A stretch of 60,561 nt of DNA from Deltaproteobacteria bacterium (lineage in GTDB: Bacteria > Myxococcota_A > Polyangia > Haliangiales > Haliangiaceae). Numbering within the stretch: the first letter of the stretch is position 1; the number at the start of each line of letters is the position of its first letter. The notes beneath the pieces are model-generated. The model was given only the letters and a program-made list of their open reading frames with translations, was not told the DNA's origin and did not search any database. The position numbers and the translations under genes are program-made. Location of the stretch: NCBI GenBank assembly GCA_021413675.1, contig JAIOQA010000271.1, positions 1-60,561 of the forward strand. Reading direction: 5' to 3'. Positions 35,004 to 47,609 of the stretch are shown piece after piece.

Positions 35004-36776
35004 CTACGGCCGGTAGAACACCTGGACGGCGTCCAGGCTGGCGGCGCGGTCGCCGTCGGAGGTGAGCTCGACGCGATACTGGAAGTAGCGGGCGGGCGCG
35101 ACGTCGGGGGCGGTATCGCCCACCACCGGCTCGGACCAGGGCAGACCCGCGCAGGCCTCGGGCGCATCGCAGGTGCGCACGCGCACGATGGCCGCGCTGC
35201 CAGTCTCCGCGGCGGCGGTCGTCACGACCTGCTCGATGGAGCTCGGCGCGCCGAGGTCGTGGACGGCGGATTCGTAGAACGCCAGCGCGGGGATCGGCGG
35301 GCGGCCGCCGCGGTAGTGGATCGAGATCGCGGCGTCGCGGGTGTTGCCGCCGTCCTTGTTGGCGGTGTCCTTGACCTCGATCTTCCAGGCGCCGGGGGCG
35401 GGCTTGCCGTCGAGGACGTGGGTGGTGCGGCGCTCGTTGGTGGTGCCCATGCGATCGACGTCGCCGGCGGGGCGGATCTCGGCCGCGGTGCCGTCGGGCG
35501 CGCGCACGGTGACCGCGAGGTCGCGCAGGTGCGGGTGGTTGATCGTGTACCCGACGTCGATGCCGACGACGGTCGCGCCGGCCGGGATCACCGGCGTGAA
35601 CGTGTAGCTGACGTTGCCGCCGGCGCCGAAGTACAGGTCGGTGTCGTCGGCGCTGCCGGTCACGCGATCGGTGCGCGGGACGACGGGGCGCAGGTGAGCG
35701 AGCGGGAACGGGCCGCCGGTGAGGTCGGGGCCGACGGCGACGCGGAGGCGGGCGTGGGCGCTCTGGTTGTCCTGGTTCTCCTCGATCACCAGATCGTGCC
35801 AGCCGGCGGTGAGCGACAGCGCGGGCGTGGTCTCGACCTCGGACTCGGTCGTCGGCTTGTCGAGCACGAGCGTGCCGTCGACGCGCAGGCGGTGGCCGTC
35901 GTCGGTGTCGAGCAGGAGTCGGTAGTCGCCGGCGCGATCGATGCGGACCTGGCCGGCCCAGTGCAGCGACCACGTGTCGGCGGCGGTGATGCCGCTGTCG
36001 AGCGGGATCAGGTTGCCGAAGTCGAGATCGAGCGCGTCGTCGGCGAGCAGCGCGCGGCCGACCGGGCGCAGGAACAGGGCGTCGTCGAACGCGTCGGTGA
36101 CCAGGCCCTGGCGGTCGCCGACCGGCACGCGCAGGCGATCGAGATCGAAGCGGGTGGCGGCGTTCGCGCCGGGCGGGGTGTGATCGAGCTGGAACGCGGC
36201 GTCGCCGGTGCCATCGCTGTACGCCGCGCGGAAGCGGTACCAGCCCTCGGTCGGCGCGGTGAACGAGCCCGAGGTCTTGTTGGGCCACGCCGCGGTGATC
36301 ACGCGCGTGAAGTCGCCATCCGCGGGCGCGAGCTCGAGGATGCCGACGTCGTCGGCGTAGAGATCGAAGCCGTGGGTGCCGGCCTCGAGCCAGACCTCGC
36401 CCTTGAGCCACGCGGTGAAGCCGTCGGCCTTGGTGATGCCGATACCGACCGGGGCCTTGCCGCCGAACGCGCCCATCGGCGCGGCGAGCGCGGTGCCCGC
36501 GGCGGTCGCGTTCGCGACGGCGTCCCAGCTCGCGGTCGCGGCGGTGCTGAACAGCTGGGTGTTCGCGCCGCGCGCGACGACCGCGCCGGTGACGTACGCG
36601 ATCGGCGCGAGCCGCCCGTCGGCCTCGATCGTGAGCTCGCTGGTGATCGCGCCGGGCGCGCCGAAGTCGGCGGCGCTGTCATCGCGGAACACCTGCGAGG
36701 CGACCTGGCCCGATGGATCGAACGCGCACCCCGCGCTCACCACCGCGCAGCAACCGAGCCATCGAGCCGTCCGCAT
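35004..36776 (-). CDS. Lipoprotein with PA14-like and P-domains, no protease domain
   Basis: A 590-residue protein starting at ATG 36776 (MRTARWLGCCAVVSAGC; lipobox SAGC). Residues about 100-340 contain PA14-like units (HGFDLYADDVGILEL, GWYRFRAAYSDGTGD, WAGQVRIDRAGDYRLLLD). A proprotein-convertase P-domain follows at about 370-490 (GYTINHPHLRDLAVTV, APGAWKIEVKDTANKD). The end is a beta domain (YFQYRVELTSDGD). No catalytic residues for a peptidase are seen, so binding or adhesion is more likely. The photolyase gene is transcribed away from it, with 77 bp between the starts. Confidence 0.8.
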   Translation of the reverse strand: MRTARWLGCCAVVSAGCAFDPSGQVASQVFRDDSAADFGAPGAITSELTIEADGRLAPIAYVTGAVVARGANTQLFSTAATASWDAVANATAAGTALAAPMGAFGGKAPVGIGITKADGFTAWLKGEVWLEAGTHGFDLYADDVGILELAPADGDFTRVITAAWPNKTSGSFTAPTEGWYRFRAAYSDGTGDAAFQLDHTPPGANAATRFDLDRLRVPVGDRQGLVTDAFDDALFLRPVGRALLADDALDLDFGNLIPLDSGITAADTWSLHWAGQVRIDRAGDYRLLLDTDDGHRLRVDGTLVLDKPTTESEVETTPALSLTAGWHDLVIEENQDNQSAHARLRVAVGPDLTGGPFPLAHLRPVVPRTDRVTGSADDTDLYFGAGGNVSYTFTPVIPAGATVVGIDVGYTINHPHLRDLAVTVRAPDGTAAEIRPAGDVDRMGTTNERRTTHVLDGKPAPGAWKIEVKDTANKDGGNTRDAAISIHYRGGRPPIPALAFYESAVHDLGAPSSIEQVVTTAAAETGSAAIVRVRTCDAPEACAGLPWSEPVVGDTAPDVAPARYFQYRVELTSDGDRAASLDAVQVFYRP

Positions 36777-36853
36777 GGGCCCAGCATACTCGCGCCGCTC
36801 GACGGTGCGACGTTCATGCGTAGCCGAGGCGCACTCAGCGGCGTCGTAGCAAG

Positions 36854-38425
36854 ATGGCGCGCTCGCGGTTCGCAACCCGGCTCACGGATCTATCGCCGCG
36901 TGGTCGGCGCCGACGCTGGGTGTTCGTCGCGTACGATCAGCTGAATGATCGCCTCGGGCCGCTCGCGACCACGCCGCCCGACGAGCTGGGCATCGTCCTG
37001 GTCGAGGCGCCGGCCAAGGCGCGGCGTCGGCCGTACCACCGTCAGAAGCTCGCGCTGGTGCTCACCAACCTGCGCCACTTCGCCCTCGAGCAGGCGGCGC
37101 GCGGCGTGGCGGTGCGTCACGTCGTCGCCGACGGTGACTACGCGAGCGCGCTGGCGCCGATCGCGCGCGAGCTCGGCCCGCTGATCGCGATGGAGCCCGC
37201 CGAGCGCGAGCTGCGCCAGGATCTCGCGCCGCTGGTCGCGAACGGCGCGCTCGAGCTCGTGCGTCACGACGGCTGGCTCACGACCCCCGAGGAGTTCCGT
37301 GCGTGGACCGGTGCGCCACCGTGGCGCATGGACGCGTTCTATCGCGGTGCGCGGAAGGCGCGCGACATCCTGATCGAGCGCGGCCAGCCTGTCGGCGGCC
37401 GCTGGAGTCACGACGTCGACAATCGCCAGCCGTGGAAGGGCTCGCCGGTCGCGCCGATCGCGCCCCGGTTCGCGCCCGACGAGATCACCGACGAGGTCTG
37501 CGCCCTGATCGAGCGCACGATGGCCGATCACCCCGGCGCGCTCGATCCCGGCGCGCTGCCCGCGACCGCGGCTGACGCGGCCGCGCTGTGGCGTCACGCC
37601 CAGGATGCGTGCCTGCCCAGCTTCGGGCCCTACGAGGACGCGATGTCGACGCGCTCGGGAACGCTGTTCCACACGCAGATCTCGGCGCTCGTGAACCTGC
37701 ACCGCCTGCTGCCGCGCGAGGTGATCGCCGACGCGCTCGCGCTTCCGGATCTGCCGCTCGCGTCGCGCGAGGGCTTCGTGCGCCAGGTGCTGGGCTGGCG
37801 CGAGTTCGTGCGCCACGTGCATCGCGAGACCGATGGCTTTCGCGCGCTGCCTGGCCAGACCCCGACGCGCGACGCAGATCCCTCGATCCTCGGCGCGGAT
37901 CGCCCGCTGCCGCCGGCGTTCTGGGGGGCGCGCTCGAACCTCGCGTGCCTCGATCGCGTGGTCGCGCAGGTCTGGGCCACCGGGTACAGCCACCACATCA
38001 CGCGGCTGATGGTGCTGTCGAACATCGCGCAGCTGCTCGACGTGTCGCCGCGCGCGCTCACCGACTGGTTCTGGGTCGCGTACACCGACGCGTACGACTG
38101 GGTCGTCGAGCCCAACGTGCTGGGCATGGGCACGTTCGCCGCCGGCGACGTGATGACGACCAAGCCGTACGTCGCGGGCGCGGCCTACACCGCGCGCATG
38201 TCGGACTACTGCAAGGGCTGCGCGTTCGATCCGAAGCGCACGTGCCCGCTGACCCGGATGTACTGGGCGTACCTCGCGCGCCACCACGACGCGCTGGCCG
38301 AGACCGGGCGCATGGTGATGCCGCTCGCGTCCTTGCGGAAGCGCTCCGCCGCCGAGCGCGCGGCCGATGCCGAGGTGTTCGCGTCGGTGAGCGCGGCGCT
38401 GGCCGCGGGCGAGCCGCTGGCGTAA
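36854..38425 (+). CDS. phrB: Fe-S bacterial cryptochrome/(6-4) photolyase (PhrB type)
   Basis: A 523-residue flavoprotein of the FeS-BCP family, which uses blue light to repair (6-4) photoproducts. Helical FAD-domain signatures include FGPYEDAMSTRSGTLFHTQI, GFVRQVLGWREFVRHVH, and TGYSHHITRLMVL with the paired His used in (6-4) repair. Four Cys fit the [4Fe-4S] cluster: C365 (NLACLD) and C453, C456 and C464 (DYCKGCAF, RTCPLT). WVAYTDAYDWVVEPNVLGMG is also typical. Length is normal for the family. It is divergent from the PA14 lipoprotein and stands alone otherwise. Confidence 0.92.
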   Translation: MARSRFATRLTDLSPRGRRRRWVFVAYDQLNDRLGPLATTPPDELGIVLVEAPAKARRRPYHRQKLALVLTNLRHFALEQAARGVAVRHVVADGDYASALAPIARELGPLIAMEPAERELRQDLAPLVANGALELVRHDGWLTTPEEFRAWTGAPPWRMDAFYRGARKARDILIERGQPVGGRWSHDVDNRQPWKGSPVAPIAPRFAPDEITDEVCALIERTMADHPGALDPGALPATAADAAALWRHAQDACLPSFGPYEDAMSTRSGTLFHTQISALVNLHRLLPREVIADALALPDLPLASREGFVRQVLGWREFVRHVHRETDGFRALPGQTPTRDADPSILGADRPLPPAFWGARSNLACLDRVVAQVWATGYSHHITRLMVLSNIAQLLDVSPRALTDWFWVAYTDAYDWVVEPNVLGMGTFAAGDVMTTKPYVAGAAYTARMSDYCKGCAFDPKRTCPLTRMYWAYLARHHDALAETGRMVMPLASLRKRSAAERAADAEVFASVSAALAAGEPLA

Positions 38426-38483
38426 CTCGCGTTCGCGATCCCGGCGCCCCACGCTGCCGTCTCGCGCGGTAGTGTCCCGCCCG

Positions 38484-41249
<2,766 letters not shown>

Positions 41250-41792
41250 TCACGCGGCGGGCGCGGCGTCGGTCAGATACGACGCCAGCGCGATCGCGAG
41301 CGCGGCGGCGCGGCGGCCGTTCGCGCGGGACAGCGGGAACGCGAAGCCCGCGGTCGCGGCGCCATCGGCGAGCTCGACGGTGACGCGCGACGACGCGAGG
41401 GCGGCGGTGAGCGGCGCGGCGTCGCGCGGCGCGGGCACGCCGATCGGCAGCAGCGCGCCGTCCTTGACCTGGAGCGTGCCGCGCTGCGGGGACGCGCCGC
41501 CGCGGACGCGCAGCTCGAGCGCGATCGTGCGCGGGCCGTGGGCGTTGCGCAGCTCGATCGGCCGCAGCGCGACGTCGCAGCCGGCGACCTGCGCGCGCAG
41601 CTCATCGAGCTTCCAGCGGCCGGGCATCGTCGCCGGCACCGCGGTGGTGCCGGGCAGCGCGCGCGCGAACGCCGCCAGGCCGCGGCCGGCGCGCCAGGTC
41701 TCGAGCCGCATGACGCCGCCGATGACGATGACGAAGAACCCGATCAAGGCGACGAAGAACAGCCCGAGCTTGAGCCAGTCGCCGATCGTCAT
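41250..41792 (-). CDS. Membrane-anchored protein, function unknown
   Basis: A 180-residue protein with one N-terminal membrane helix (residues 8-28, [20 protein letters not shown]) and a soluble domain of about 150 residues without motif known to me ([21 protein letters not shown]). Its stop abuts the stop of the convergent M28 gene. It begins 6 bp downstream of the MltD-like gene's stop, so the two form an operon. Confidence 0.7.
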   Translation of the reverse strand: MTIGDWLKLGLFFVALIGFFVIVIGGVMRLETWRAGRGLAAFARALPGTTAVPATMPGRWKLDELRAQVAGCDVALRPIELRNAHGPRTIALELRVRGGASPQRGTLQVKDGALLPIGVPAPRDAAPLTAALASSRVTVELADGAATAGFAFPLSRANGRRAAALAIALASYLTDAAPAA

Positions 41793-41798
41793 CGACGA

Positions 41799-44150
41799 TC
41801 AATGCTCGACGTCGCCGGGCCGCGCGACCGGGCCGGCGTCGTCGTGCGCGTCGTCGTCGTCGCGGGCGCTGGTGCGGTGCCGGCCCGTGGGTGCCTTGGC
41901 CGCGGGCTTCGCGTCGCTCTTGCCATCGGCCTTGGCGGCGGGCTTCGCGTCGCGCTTGCCGTCGGCCTTGCCATCGGCCTTGGCCGCGGGCTTCGCGTCG
42001 CGCTTGGCGTCGGGCTTGCCGTCGCTCTTCGCGTCGCTCTTGCCATCGGCCTTGGCCGCGGCCTTCGCGTCGCTCCTGGCGTCCGGCGTCTCGTCGCCGC
42101 TCGCGTCCGCGTCGTCGCTCGCGCCATCCGCGTCATCGTCCGCGGCCTTGCCCGCGTCCGCGTCGTCGTTGCTGATCCGGTCGCCCGCGCTCGCGGTCCC
42201 GGTCGCCGGCGACGTGCCGGGCACCTTCACGTGGCCGCGGCCGCCCGCGGGCGCCTTGCGCCACTGCAGGTCGGCGCGCTTCGAGCGCGAGCGATCGACC
42301 GCCTGGTAGACGATGATCGACTGGCCCTTCTCGAGCACGGTGTCCGACGGCATGCGGTTGATGCGCGCGAGGTCGCGCTTGCCGAGCCCGAACTTCGACC
42401 CGATCGACTCGAACGACTCCCTGCGCTTCGCGGTGTACTCGAGCCGCACGCGACCCATGCGGTTGGCCGCGAGATCGAGGTGCTCGAGCGAGCCGCGGGT
42501 GACGAGCATGATGCGCCGCTCGTCGAGGAGCTTCACCTTGGCGCGCTTCGCGTCCCAGTCCTTCGCGACCCACGCCTGCACGATCATCTTCGGGTGCAGG
42601 CGGCCGCTAGCGTCGATGCCGTTCCACGCGACCAGGTCCTCGGCGGTCACGCCCAGCGCGCGCGACACGCCGCGCACGGTGTCGCCGGCGACCGCGCGGT
42701 AGAACACGCGCACGCGATCGGGCACGTCGGCGTCCTTGTCGGGCACCGGCACGATCAGCGGCTCGCCCTTGCGGGTGTCGATCCCCGAGGCGTAGAGGTT
42801 CTCGAGCGCGCGATCGAGGTTGCGCTGGCGATCGGCCTCGCTGACCCGCGGCACCAGCAGGGTCATGCCGCCCGCGACCTCGGCCTCGGCGGTGAGCCCG
42901 TTGAGCGCGCGCAGCCGCGCCGAGGTCATGCCGTAGACCAGCGCGATGTCCTCGAAGCGCTCGCCGTGCGCGACGACGTAGGCGTCGTAGCCATCCCACT
43001 GCGACTTGAGCTCGCCGAGCCGCGCCTCGAACTTCGCGCCGCCGCCGGCGGGCACGCGCACGACGTAGCTGCGGCCTGGCGGCGTCCGGCCGCGGCGCAG
43101 CTGCGGGTTGAGCCGGGCGATCGCGTTCGCGGTCGTGCCCGAGGCCTGGGCGATCACCGCGATCGAGATCGAGGTCGGCACGCTGACCTCGTCCCAGCTC
43201 TCGGCCGGCGCGGGCTGCAGATCGCCGTAACCGAACAGCGCCTTGTTGTGCCCGACGATCGCGCACGCGAGCGCCTTGGGCACGTAGAGGCTGGTCTCCC
43301 AGGGCAGCGCGTTCTCGTACGAGGCGAGCTGCCAGAAGTCGTTGGTGTTGTAGCGGGCGACCGAGGTCAGCACCGCGCCGAAGCCGGCGTTGAACGCGGC
43401 GAGCGCGAGGTGCCAGTCGCCGAAGCGCTGATAGAGGTCGCCGAAGTAGTCCATCTGCGCCTCGGTGGCGCGGACCGGATCGTTGCGCTCGTCGAGCCAG
43501 TGGTCCTCGGCGAGGCCGTAGATGCGGCCGCCTTCGGGCATGAACTGCCACAGGCCGCTCGCGCCGGCGTACGAGTCGTCGAGCGGGTTGTAGCCCGACT
43601 CGATCATCGCGACGTAGAGCAGGTCCTCGGGCAGGTGCGCCTTGCGCAGGTAGCCCAGGATCATGTCCTTGTACTTGCCCTGATCGGTCAGCCAGCCGCG
43701 CATGATCGCGCGCCCGCGCGGGTCCTCCTTGTAGAAGACCAGGTACTTGATGAGGCGATCGTCCCAGCGGATCGGCAGATCGGGCAGCTGCAGATCGGCG
43801 AGCCACGGCAGCTCGGGGTGCAGGTCGGTCGGCTTCGCACCCGCGGGGGGCGTCGCCGACACCGCGGGCGCGTGCTCGCGATCGACCCACGGATCGCCAT
43901 CGCGCGAGCCGAACAGCTCGACGTCGATCGCGCGGACCTCCTCGCCGTGGCGCGCGCAGGGCTCGCCGACCGCGCAGCCGCGGACCGCGCGGCGCTCATC
44001 CGCGATCTGGCGCAGCGGGCCGCGGGTCGCCGGCGCGATCGGCGGCACCGGCTGGACTCCCGCGGTGTGGCCCGCGGGATCATCGGTCGGATCCGCGCCG
44101 GCCGGCGCGGCGAGGCCCAGGACCAGGGCCAGGGCGAAGAACCGCTTCAT
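41799..44150 (-). CDS. mltD: MltD-like membrane-bound lytic transglycosylase with LysM repeats
   Basis: A 783-residue exported protein starting at ATG 44150 ([19 protein letters not shown], Sec signal). The SLT domain lies at about 130-270 with catalytic Glu in MIESGYNPL, then [11 protein letters not shown] and [10 protein letters not shown]. Three LysM-like units follow ([51 protein letters not shown]). The tail of about 120 residues is Asp-rich and then a Lys/Ala/Asp repeat (KADGKSDAK). It cleaves peptidoglycan glycan strands. No lipobox Cys is present, unlike E. coli MltD. Confidence 0.92.
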   Translation of the reverse strand: MKRFFALALVLGLAAPAGADPTDDPAGHTAGVQPVPPIAPATRGPLRQIADERRAVRGCAVGEPCARHGEEVRAIDVELFGSRDGDPWVDREHAPAVSATPPAGAKPTDLHPELPWLADLQLPDLPIRWDDRLIKYLVFYKEDPRGRAIMRGWLTDQGKYKDMILGYLRKAHLPEDLLYVAMIESGYNPLDDSYAGASGLWQFMPEGGRIYGLAEDHWLDERNDPVRATEAQMDYFGDLYQRFGDWHLALAAFNAGFGAVLTSVARYNTNDFWQLASYENALPWETSLYVPKALACAIVGHNKALFGYGDLQPAPAESWDEVSVPTSISIAVIAQASGTTANAIARLNPQLRRGRTPPGRSYVVRVPAGGGAKFEARLGELKSQWDGYDAYVVAHGERFEDIALVYGMTSARLRALNGLTAEAEVAGGMTLLVPRVSEADRQRNLDRALENLYASGIDTRKGEPLIVPVPDKDADVPDRVRVFYRAVAGDTVRGVSRALGVTAEDLVAWNGIDASGRLHPKMIVQAWVAKDWDAKRAKVKLLDERRIMLVTRGSLEHLDLAANRMGRVRLEYTAKRRESFESIGSKFGLGKRDLARINRMPSDTVLEKGQSIIVYQAVDRSRSKRADLQWRKAPAGGRGHVKVPGTSPATGTASAGDRISNDDADAGKAADDDADGASDDADASGDETPDARSDAKAAAKADGKSDAKSDGKPDAKRDAKPAAKADGKADGKRDAKPAAKADGKSDAKPAAKAPTGRHRTSARDDDDAHDDAGPVARPGDVEH
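41898..42069. repeat. In-gene Lys-Ala-Asp-Gly-Lys repeats
   Basis: Short imperfect direct repeats (for example CCATCGGCCTTGGCCGCGGG) encode the [16 protein letters not shown] tail of the MltD-like protein. They are coding low-complexity sequence and not a CRISPR array. Confidence 0.85.
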
Positions 44151-44306
44151 GACACGAACATAGGCGCGCGCGCACGGCCCGACCAGTTTCTCGTCGTGTG
44201 GGCCGCCACACGCAATGATCGCCACGACTTGGCGTGGCGGGCCGGGGATCAGCGCCACTCGCAGTTGTGCGTGCTACAGTGCGCGCTCAGTTTCAAGGAG
44301 TCCCCA
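44151..44306. promoter_or_regulatory. Divergent promoter region mltD/tatA
   Basis: A 156-bp gap between divergent genes. No gene is seen. A strong ribosome site AAGGAG (44295-44300) lies six bases before the tatA GTG. Confidence 0.5.
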
Positions 44307-44579
44307 GTGCCTGGAATGGGCGAATGGCTCATCATCCTCGTGATCGTTCTGCTCGTCTTTGGTGCCGGCAAGCTGCCGGACATCGGCGATGCGCTCGGTC
44401 GAAGCATCAAGAACTTCAAGCGCGCGTCGGCGGGTGAGGAGGAGATCGAAGTCTCCAAGAAGCCCGCCGCCAAGCAGGTCGCGACCAAGAAGGTGGCCGC
44501 GATCGAGGAAGGCGAGGAGGAAGACGGCGAGTTCGAAGAAGTCGTCGTCCGCCGCCGGGTCAGCAAGAAGGACGCGTAA
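44307..44579 (+). CDS. tatA: Sec-independent translocase protein TatA
   Basis: A 90-residue protein beginning at GTG 44307 behind AAGGAG at ideal spacing; the ATG at 44316 is too far from it. The TatA signature is a short N-terminal helix ([15 protein letters not shown]) followed by the amphipathic helix [20 protein letters not shown] charged acidic tail ([12 protein letters not shown]) and basic end follow. TatA oligomers open the path for folded proteins in Tat export. It stands apart from tatBC, as is common. Confidence 0.93.
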   Translation: MPGMGEWLIILVIVLLVFGAGKLPDIGDALGRSIKNFKRASAGEEEIEVSKKPAAKQVATKKVAAIEEGEEEDGEFEEVVVRRRVSKKDA

Positions 44580-44582
44580 GCG

Positions 44583-44603
44583 CGCGGCGCCTCGCGCGCC
44601 GCG
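44583..44603. terminator. GC-rich hairpin after tatA
   Basis: An 8-bp stem CGCGGCGC / GCGCCGCG with a 5-base loop lies 3 bp after the tatA stop. There is no T-run. With the next hairpin (44616-44636) it could form a factor-assisted terminator. Confidence 0.35.
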
Positions 44604-44615
44604 AATGTCGCTGTG

Positions 44616-44636
44616 GCGTCTCGACGCACGAGACGC
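44616..44636. terminator. Second hairpin between tatA and the next gene
   Basis: A perfect 8-bp stem GCGTCTCG / CGAGACGC with loop ACGCA, 55 bp before the next start. No T-run follows; terminator or mRNA-stability element. Confidence 0.35.
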
Positions 44637-44690
44637 GACACCGCAGGCCCCGGCGATTGACCGGCGGGCCCCCAGCCGCAGCATGAACGT

Positions 44691-45545
44691 ATGCGTCATG
44701 CTGCTGCCTGGTTGATCGCGGTCGGCACGCTGATCGCGCTCGAAGGCGCGGCACTGGCGGGGCCCTGGTACTACGAGTGGAGCTGTTCGGGTGCGTGTGC
44801 GCCTGGGCAGCTCGCGATCTCGGGCCGCGAGGGTCCGTTCGCGTCGCGGGCCGATTGCGAGTACGCCCGCGATCACGACTCGCGCGAGAACGACTTCGTC
44901 GCGCCGGGCAGCCTCGGCGGGCTCGACTTCTGCGCCGAGGACACCACGGCGGTCCCGGCGCCGGTCATGTCATCCGCATCCTCGTCCTCGACGCCGGCGC
45001 CCAAGGCGCACCGCTCCGAGCTCGAGCTCGGCGTCGCGTTCGGCCCGGGCTGGTCGGCGACCTCCGAGGGCGGCGCGGTCACGCGCGGCTCGATGACGGT
45101 GGGCCTCGAGGCCGACACCCACTACGGGCGCGACGCCGGCGGCGGGTCGGTGCAGCTCGGCCTCTACCGCACGCAGCTCGAGGCGCCGATGCTCGGCACC
45201 GAGGCGCGCTCGTTCTACATCCTCCCGATCAGCATCGGGCTGGCGCTCACCCCGAAGATCGCCGGCGGCGCGAGCTGGAGCCTGCACCCGGATCTCGGCG
45301 CGAGCGTCGGCGGGTTCTTCCAGTTCGGATGCTCGGGCTGCGCCGGGGCGGTGTTCTCCGAGACGCTGACGTTCGGCTACACGCTCAAGGCCGGCGTCGA
45401 TCTGTACTTCGCGCGCGACACCGGCGTGAGCCTCGACGTGCTGATGCCGCGCTGGCAGGTCGGCAACCCGAGCGCGGGCAACCTCATGCTCGAGAGCCCG
45501 AGCTGGATGCTGCGCCTCTCGCTGATCAACCGCCCCGATCTGTGA
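44691..45545 (+). CDS. Exported beta-barrel-like protein, function unknown
   Basis: A 284-residue protein with signal peptide MRHAAAWLIAVGTLIALEGA and cleavage near ALAG. The first 60 mature residues carry four Cys (WSCSGACAPG, ADCEYARD, DFCAED). A Ser/Pro linker leads to a beta-rich domain with alternating strands (LELGVAFGPGW, VQLGLYRTQ, SIGLALTPKIAGGASW, SWMLRLSLINRPDL). An outer-membrane barrel or beta-sandwich is likely. Family unknown. It converges on the gene at 45546 with no gap. Confidence 0.7.
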   Translation: MRHAAAWLIAVGTLIALEGAALAGPWYYEWSCSGACAPGQLAISGREGPFASRADCEYARDHDSRENDFVAPGSLGGLDFCAEDTTAVPAPVMSSASSSSTPAPKAHRSELELGVAFGPGWSATSEGGAVTRGSMTVGLEADTHYGRDAGGGSVQLGLYRTQLEAPMLGTEARSFYILPISIGLALTPKIAGGASWSLHPDLGASVGGFFQFGCSGCAGAVFSETLTFGYTLKAGVDLYFARDTGVSLDVLMPRWQVGNPSAGNLMLESPSWMLRLSLINRPDL

Positions 45546-46295
45546 TCACGCGAGGCCGGTGCGCCGGGCCGACGCGAGCAGCTGCGCCGCGTGGGTGCGG
45601 ATCGCGACCGGCGCGGTGGGGTCGGCGGCGAGGTCGCGCAGGTCCGCGGGCCGGAGCGTGGTCTCGAGGCGGATCGCGCGGTGCAGCGGCGTGGCCGGGT
45701 TCAGCACCAGCGCGCGGCGCACGGCGTAGCGCGTGGACCAGCGCGCGTGATCGGCGATGCGGGTGAGCGCGGCGGGTGAGCCCGGCCGGGCGGCGGCGAT
45801 GCGGACGATGTCGTCCTCGGTGACGTGCGGGTTGTCGAGGAGGATCGCGACCACGTCGGGGTGCGGATCCTTGGTCAGCAGCAGGAGCAGCTGACGCTCG
45901 TGGGTACGGGCCAGCGACTTCCGTTCGCCGAGGGTGAGGGCGCGCCCGCGCGGCTTGATCGGGCGCTCGGCGGCGGCGGCCTTGTCGTCGGCCATGTTCG
46001 GCGACACGTCGAGGAACAGCCGCGCGACCGCGTCGTGGCCGCGATCGCGCGCCGCCGCGTACAGCGCCTGGCGAGCGGGGTAGGGCAGCGCCGGCTCGGC
46101 GACCGCGTGGGTCAGGCAGTCGACCGCGGCGGCCGCATCGGCGTCATCGGTGCCGACCGCGCGGCGCAAGAGCGCGGCCAGGGTCTCGACCCAGTCGTCG
46201 ACGTCGCCGGTGGCGAGGGCCGCGGCGAGGGCACGACGCTTTTGCAAGGGCTCTCGAATGCCCTTCAGACGCGCGACCAGTGCGGCCGGCCCCAT
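45546..46295 (-). CDS. HEAT/LRV-like repeat protein
   Basis: A 249-residue soluble all-helical protein. The N-terminal half has helical repeats (ALAAALATGDVDDWVETLA). The C-terminal 100 residues (LLDNPHVTEDDIVRIAA, VRRALVLNPATPLHRAIRL, DLRDLAADPTAPVAIR) align with the end of the PilZ-like protein at 4534-5397, including the spacing of NP and VRR elements. The function is unknown; such repeats usually bind protein. It is transcribed divergently from phaR. Confidence 0.75.
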   Translation of the reverse strand: MGPAALVARLKGIREPLQKRRALAAALATGDVDDWVETLAALLRRAVGTDDADAAAAVDCLTHAVAEPALPYPARQALYAAARDRGHDAVARLFLDVSPNMADDKAAAAERPIKPRGRALTLGERKSLARTHERQLLLLLTKDPHPDVVAILLDNPHVTEDDIVRIAAARPGSPAALTRIADHARWSTRYAVRRALVLNPATPLHRAIRLETTLRPADLRDLAADPTAPVAIRTHAAQLLASARRTGLA

Positions 46296-46409
46296 GCCCT
46301 AGCATCGCATGACCCGCGGTTGCCGTCATGCCGCGCCGCGTGATACCCACGTAGACAGCGTCGGGGGGCGCAGGCCATAGAGCCTTCGCCCAGCGATCGA
46401 GGAGAGGCC

Positions 46410-47012
46410 ATGGCCGAGGCGCGGATCATCAAGCGGTACGCGAACCGCAAGCTCTACGACACGCAGCACAGCCGCTACGTCACGCTCGATCAGATCAGCG
46501 AGATGATCCGCGCTGGCGACGAGGTCAAGATCGTCGACAACAAGACGAAGGAGGACCTCACGACGGTCACGCTCGCGCAGATCATCTTCGAGGAAGAGAA
46601 GAAGCAGCGCAGCTTCCTGCCCCTCGGCGCGATGCGGAACATCATCCAGAACGGCGGCGAGTGGTTCGCCGAGGCGCAGCGCCGCGTGCAGAGCATCCTG
46701 CCCGGCAAGCACAAGGTCGAGGGCGAGGCCGAGCCTGACGCGGCCGAGCCGCCGGACGACACCGCGATCGATGACACCGCGACCTACGGCGGCAGCCCGC
46801 GCAGGCGCGAGGGCATCATCGCGCTGCGCGAGTGGGTCGATCAGAGCAAGGTCGCCCTCGACGACTGGCAGAAGCGCGTCGACGGCCGGATCCGCAGCGC
46901 CATCGAGGGCATCTCGCCGTTCGCGGGCCTGCACAAGGACGTGAAGGCGCTCGCCGATCGCATCGCCGAGCTCGAGACCAAGCTCGGCGAGCTCGAGGAC
47001 GACGAAGCGTAG
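46410..47012 (+). CDS. phaR: PhaR-type polyhydroxyalkanoate synthesis regulator
   Basis: A 200-residue protein starting at ATG 46410 behind GGAGAGG. The N-terminal 60 residues are the PHB-accumulation regulatory DNA-binding domain (IIKRYANRKLYDTQHSRYVT, VKIVDNKTKEDLTTVTLAQI). A middle segment EEEKKQRSFLPLGAMRNIIQ is also conserved. The end is a coiled-coil-like helix (LADRIAELETKLGELEDDE). In polymer-forming bacteria PhaR represses phasin and senses granules; no pha genes are in the window. Confidence 0.88.
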   Translation: MAEARIIKRYANRKLYDTQHSRYVTLDQISEMIRAGDEVKIVDNKTKEDLTTVTLAQIIFEEEKKQRSFLPLGAMRNIIQNGGEWFAEAQRRVQSILPGKHKVEGEAEPDAAEPPDDTAIDDTATYGGSPRRREGIIALREWVDQSKVALDDWQKRVDGRIRSAIEGISPFAGLHKDVKALADRIAELETKLGELEDDEA

Positions 47013-47133
47013 CCGCGCGCACGGGGCGATCGGCGGGGGAGGGGCTTTCGTGATTCTCGTCACGCCAGTGCGACCGGTCGGGTGTCGCCGCCTCTTTCCC
47101 CGCATGCCTCGTCCTGCTCGACTCAGCGTTCCC

Positions 47134-47598
47134 ATGTCGCGAACCCCGTTGCTCTCGCTCCTCCTGATCGCCGCGTGCGGCGGCAGCGACTCGAAGGCCG
47201 TCGACGCGCCCAACGCGGTGATCGACAGCGCCGTCTCGATCGATGCGCCGCCGGGCACCCCCGACGCCCAGGTCTTCGACGCGAAACCGACCCCGGACGC
47301 CAAGCCGTCGTCGGTGAAGATCGTCACGTGCCCGGCCAGCGGGACGGTGGACGTGGTGGCGTCGAACTTCATGTTCGACAAGGCGACCTATGCGGTCGCG
47401 GTCGATGGCATCGTGAAGTTCACGGTGGCCAGCGGTGCGCACACGATGACCGCGACCGCGGCGTCCTCGGATGCGTTCGACTCCGGGACGCTCACCAGCA
47501 CGAGCGATCCCGTCTGCTTTCAGTTCACCGCCGCCGGCGGCTTCCCGTTCCACTGTTCGATTCACACGTCGATGACCGCCACGGTCACGGTCCAGTGA
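47134..47598 (+). CDS. Cupredoxin (plastocyanin-like) lipoprotein
   Basis: A 154-residue lipoprotein starting at ATG 47134 (MSRTPLLSLLLIAACG). An Asp/Ala/Pro linker precedes a cupredoxin domain (about 65-154). Type 1 copper ligands appear as His in SGAHTM and the loop HCSIHTSM (Cys, His, Met with C-x2-H-x2-M spacing). Two further Cys (VTCPAS, PVCFQF) likely pair. It is an outer electron carrier or copper-binding protein. A paralogue follows 11 bp downstream. Confidence 0.82.
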   Translation: MSRTPLLSLLLIAACGGSDSKAVDAPNAVIDSAVSIDAPPGTPDAQVFDAKPTPDAKPSSVKIVTCPASGTVDVVASNFMFDKATYAVAVDGIVKFTVASGAHTMTATAASSDAFDSGTLTSTSDPVCFQFTAAGGFPFHCSIHTSMTATVTVQ

Positions 47599-47609
47599 GG
47601 AGCTCCACC

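Noticed and set aside
41898..42069. Short direct repeats as a CRISPR array
   Set aside because: They are imperfect, unspaced and encode the Lys/Ala/Asp tail of the MltD-like protein.
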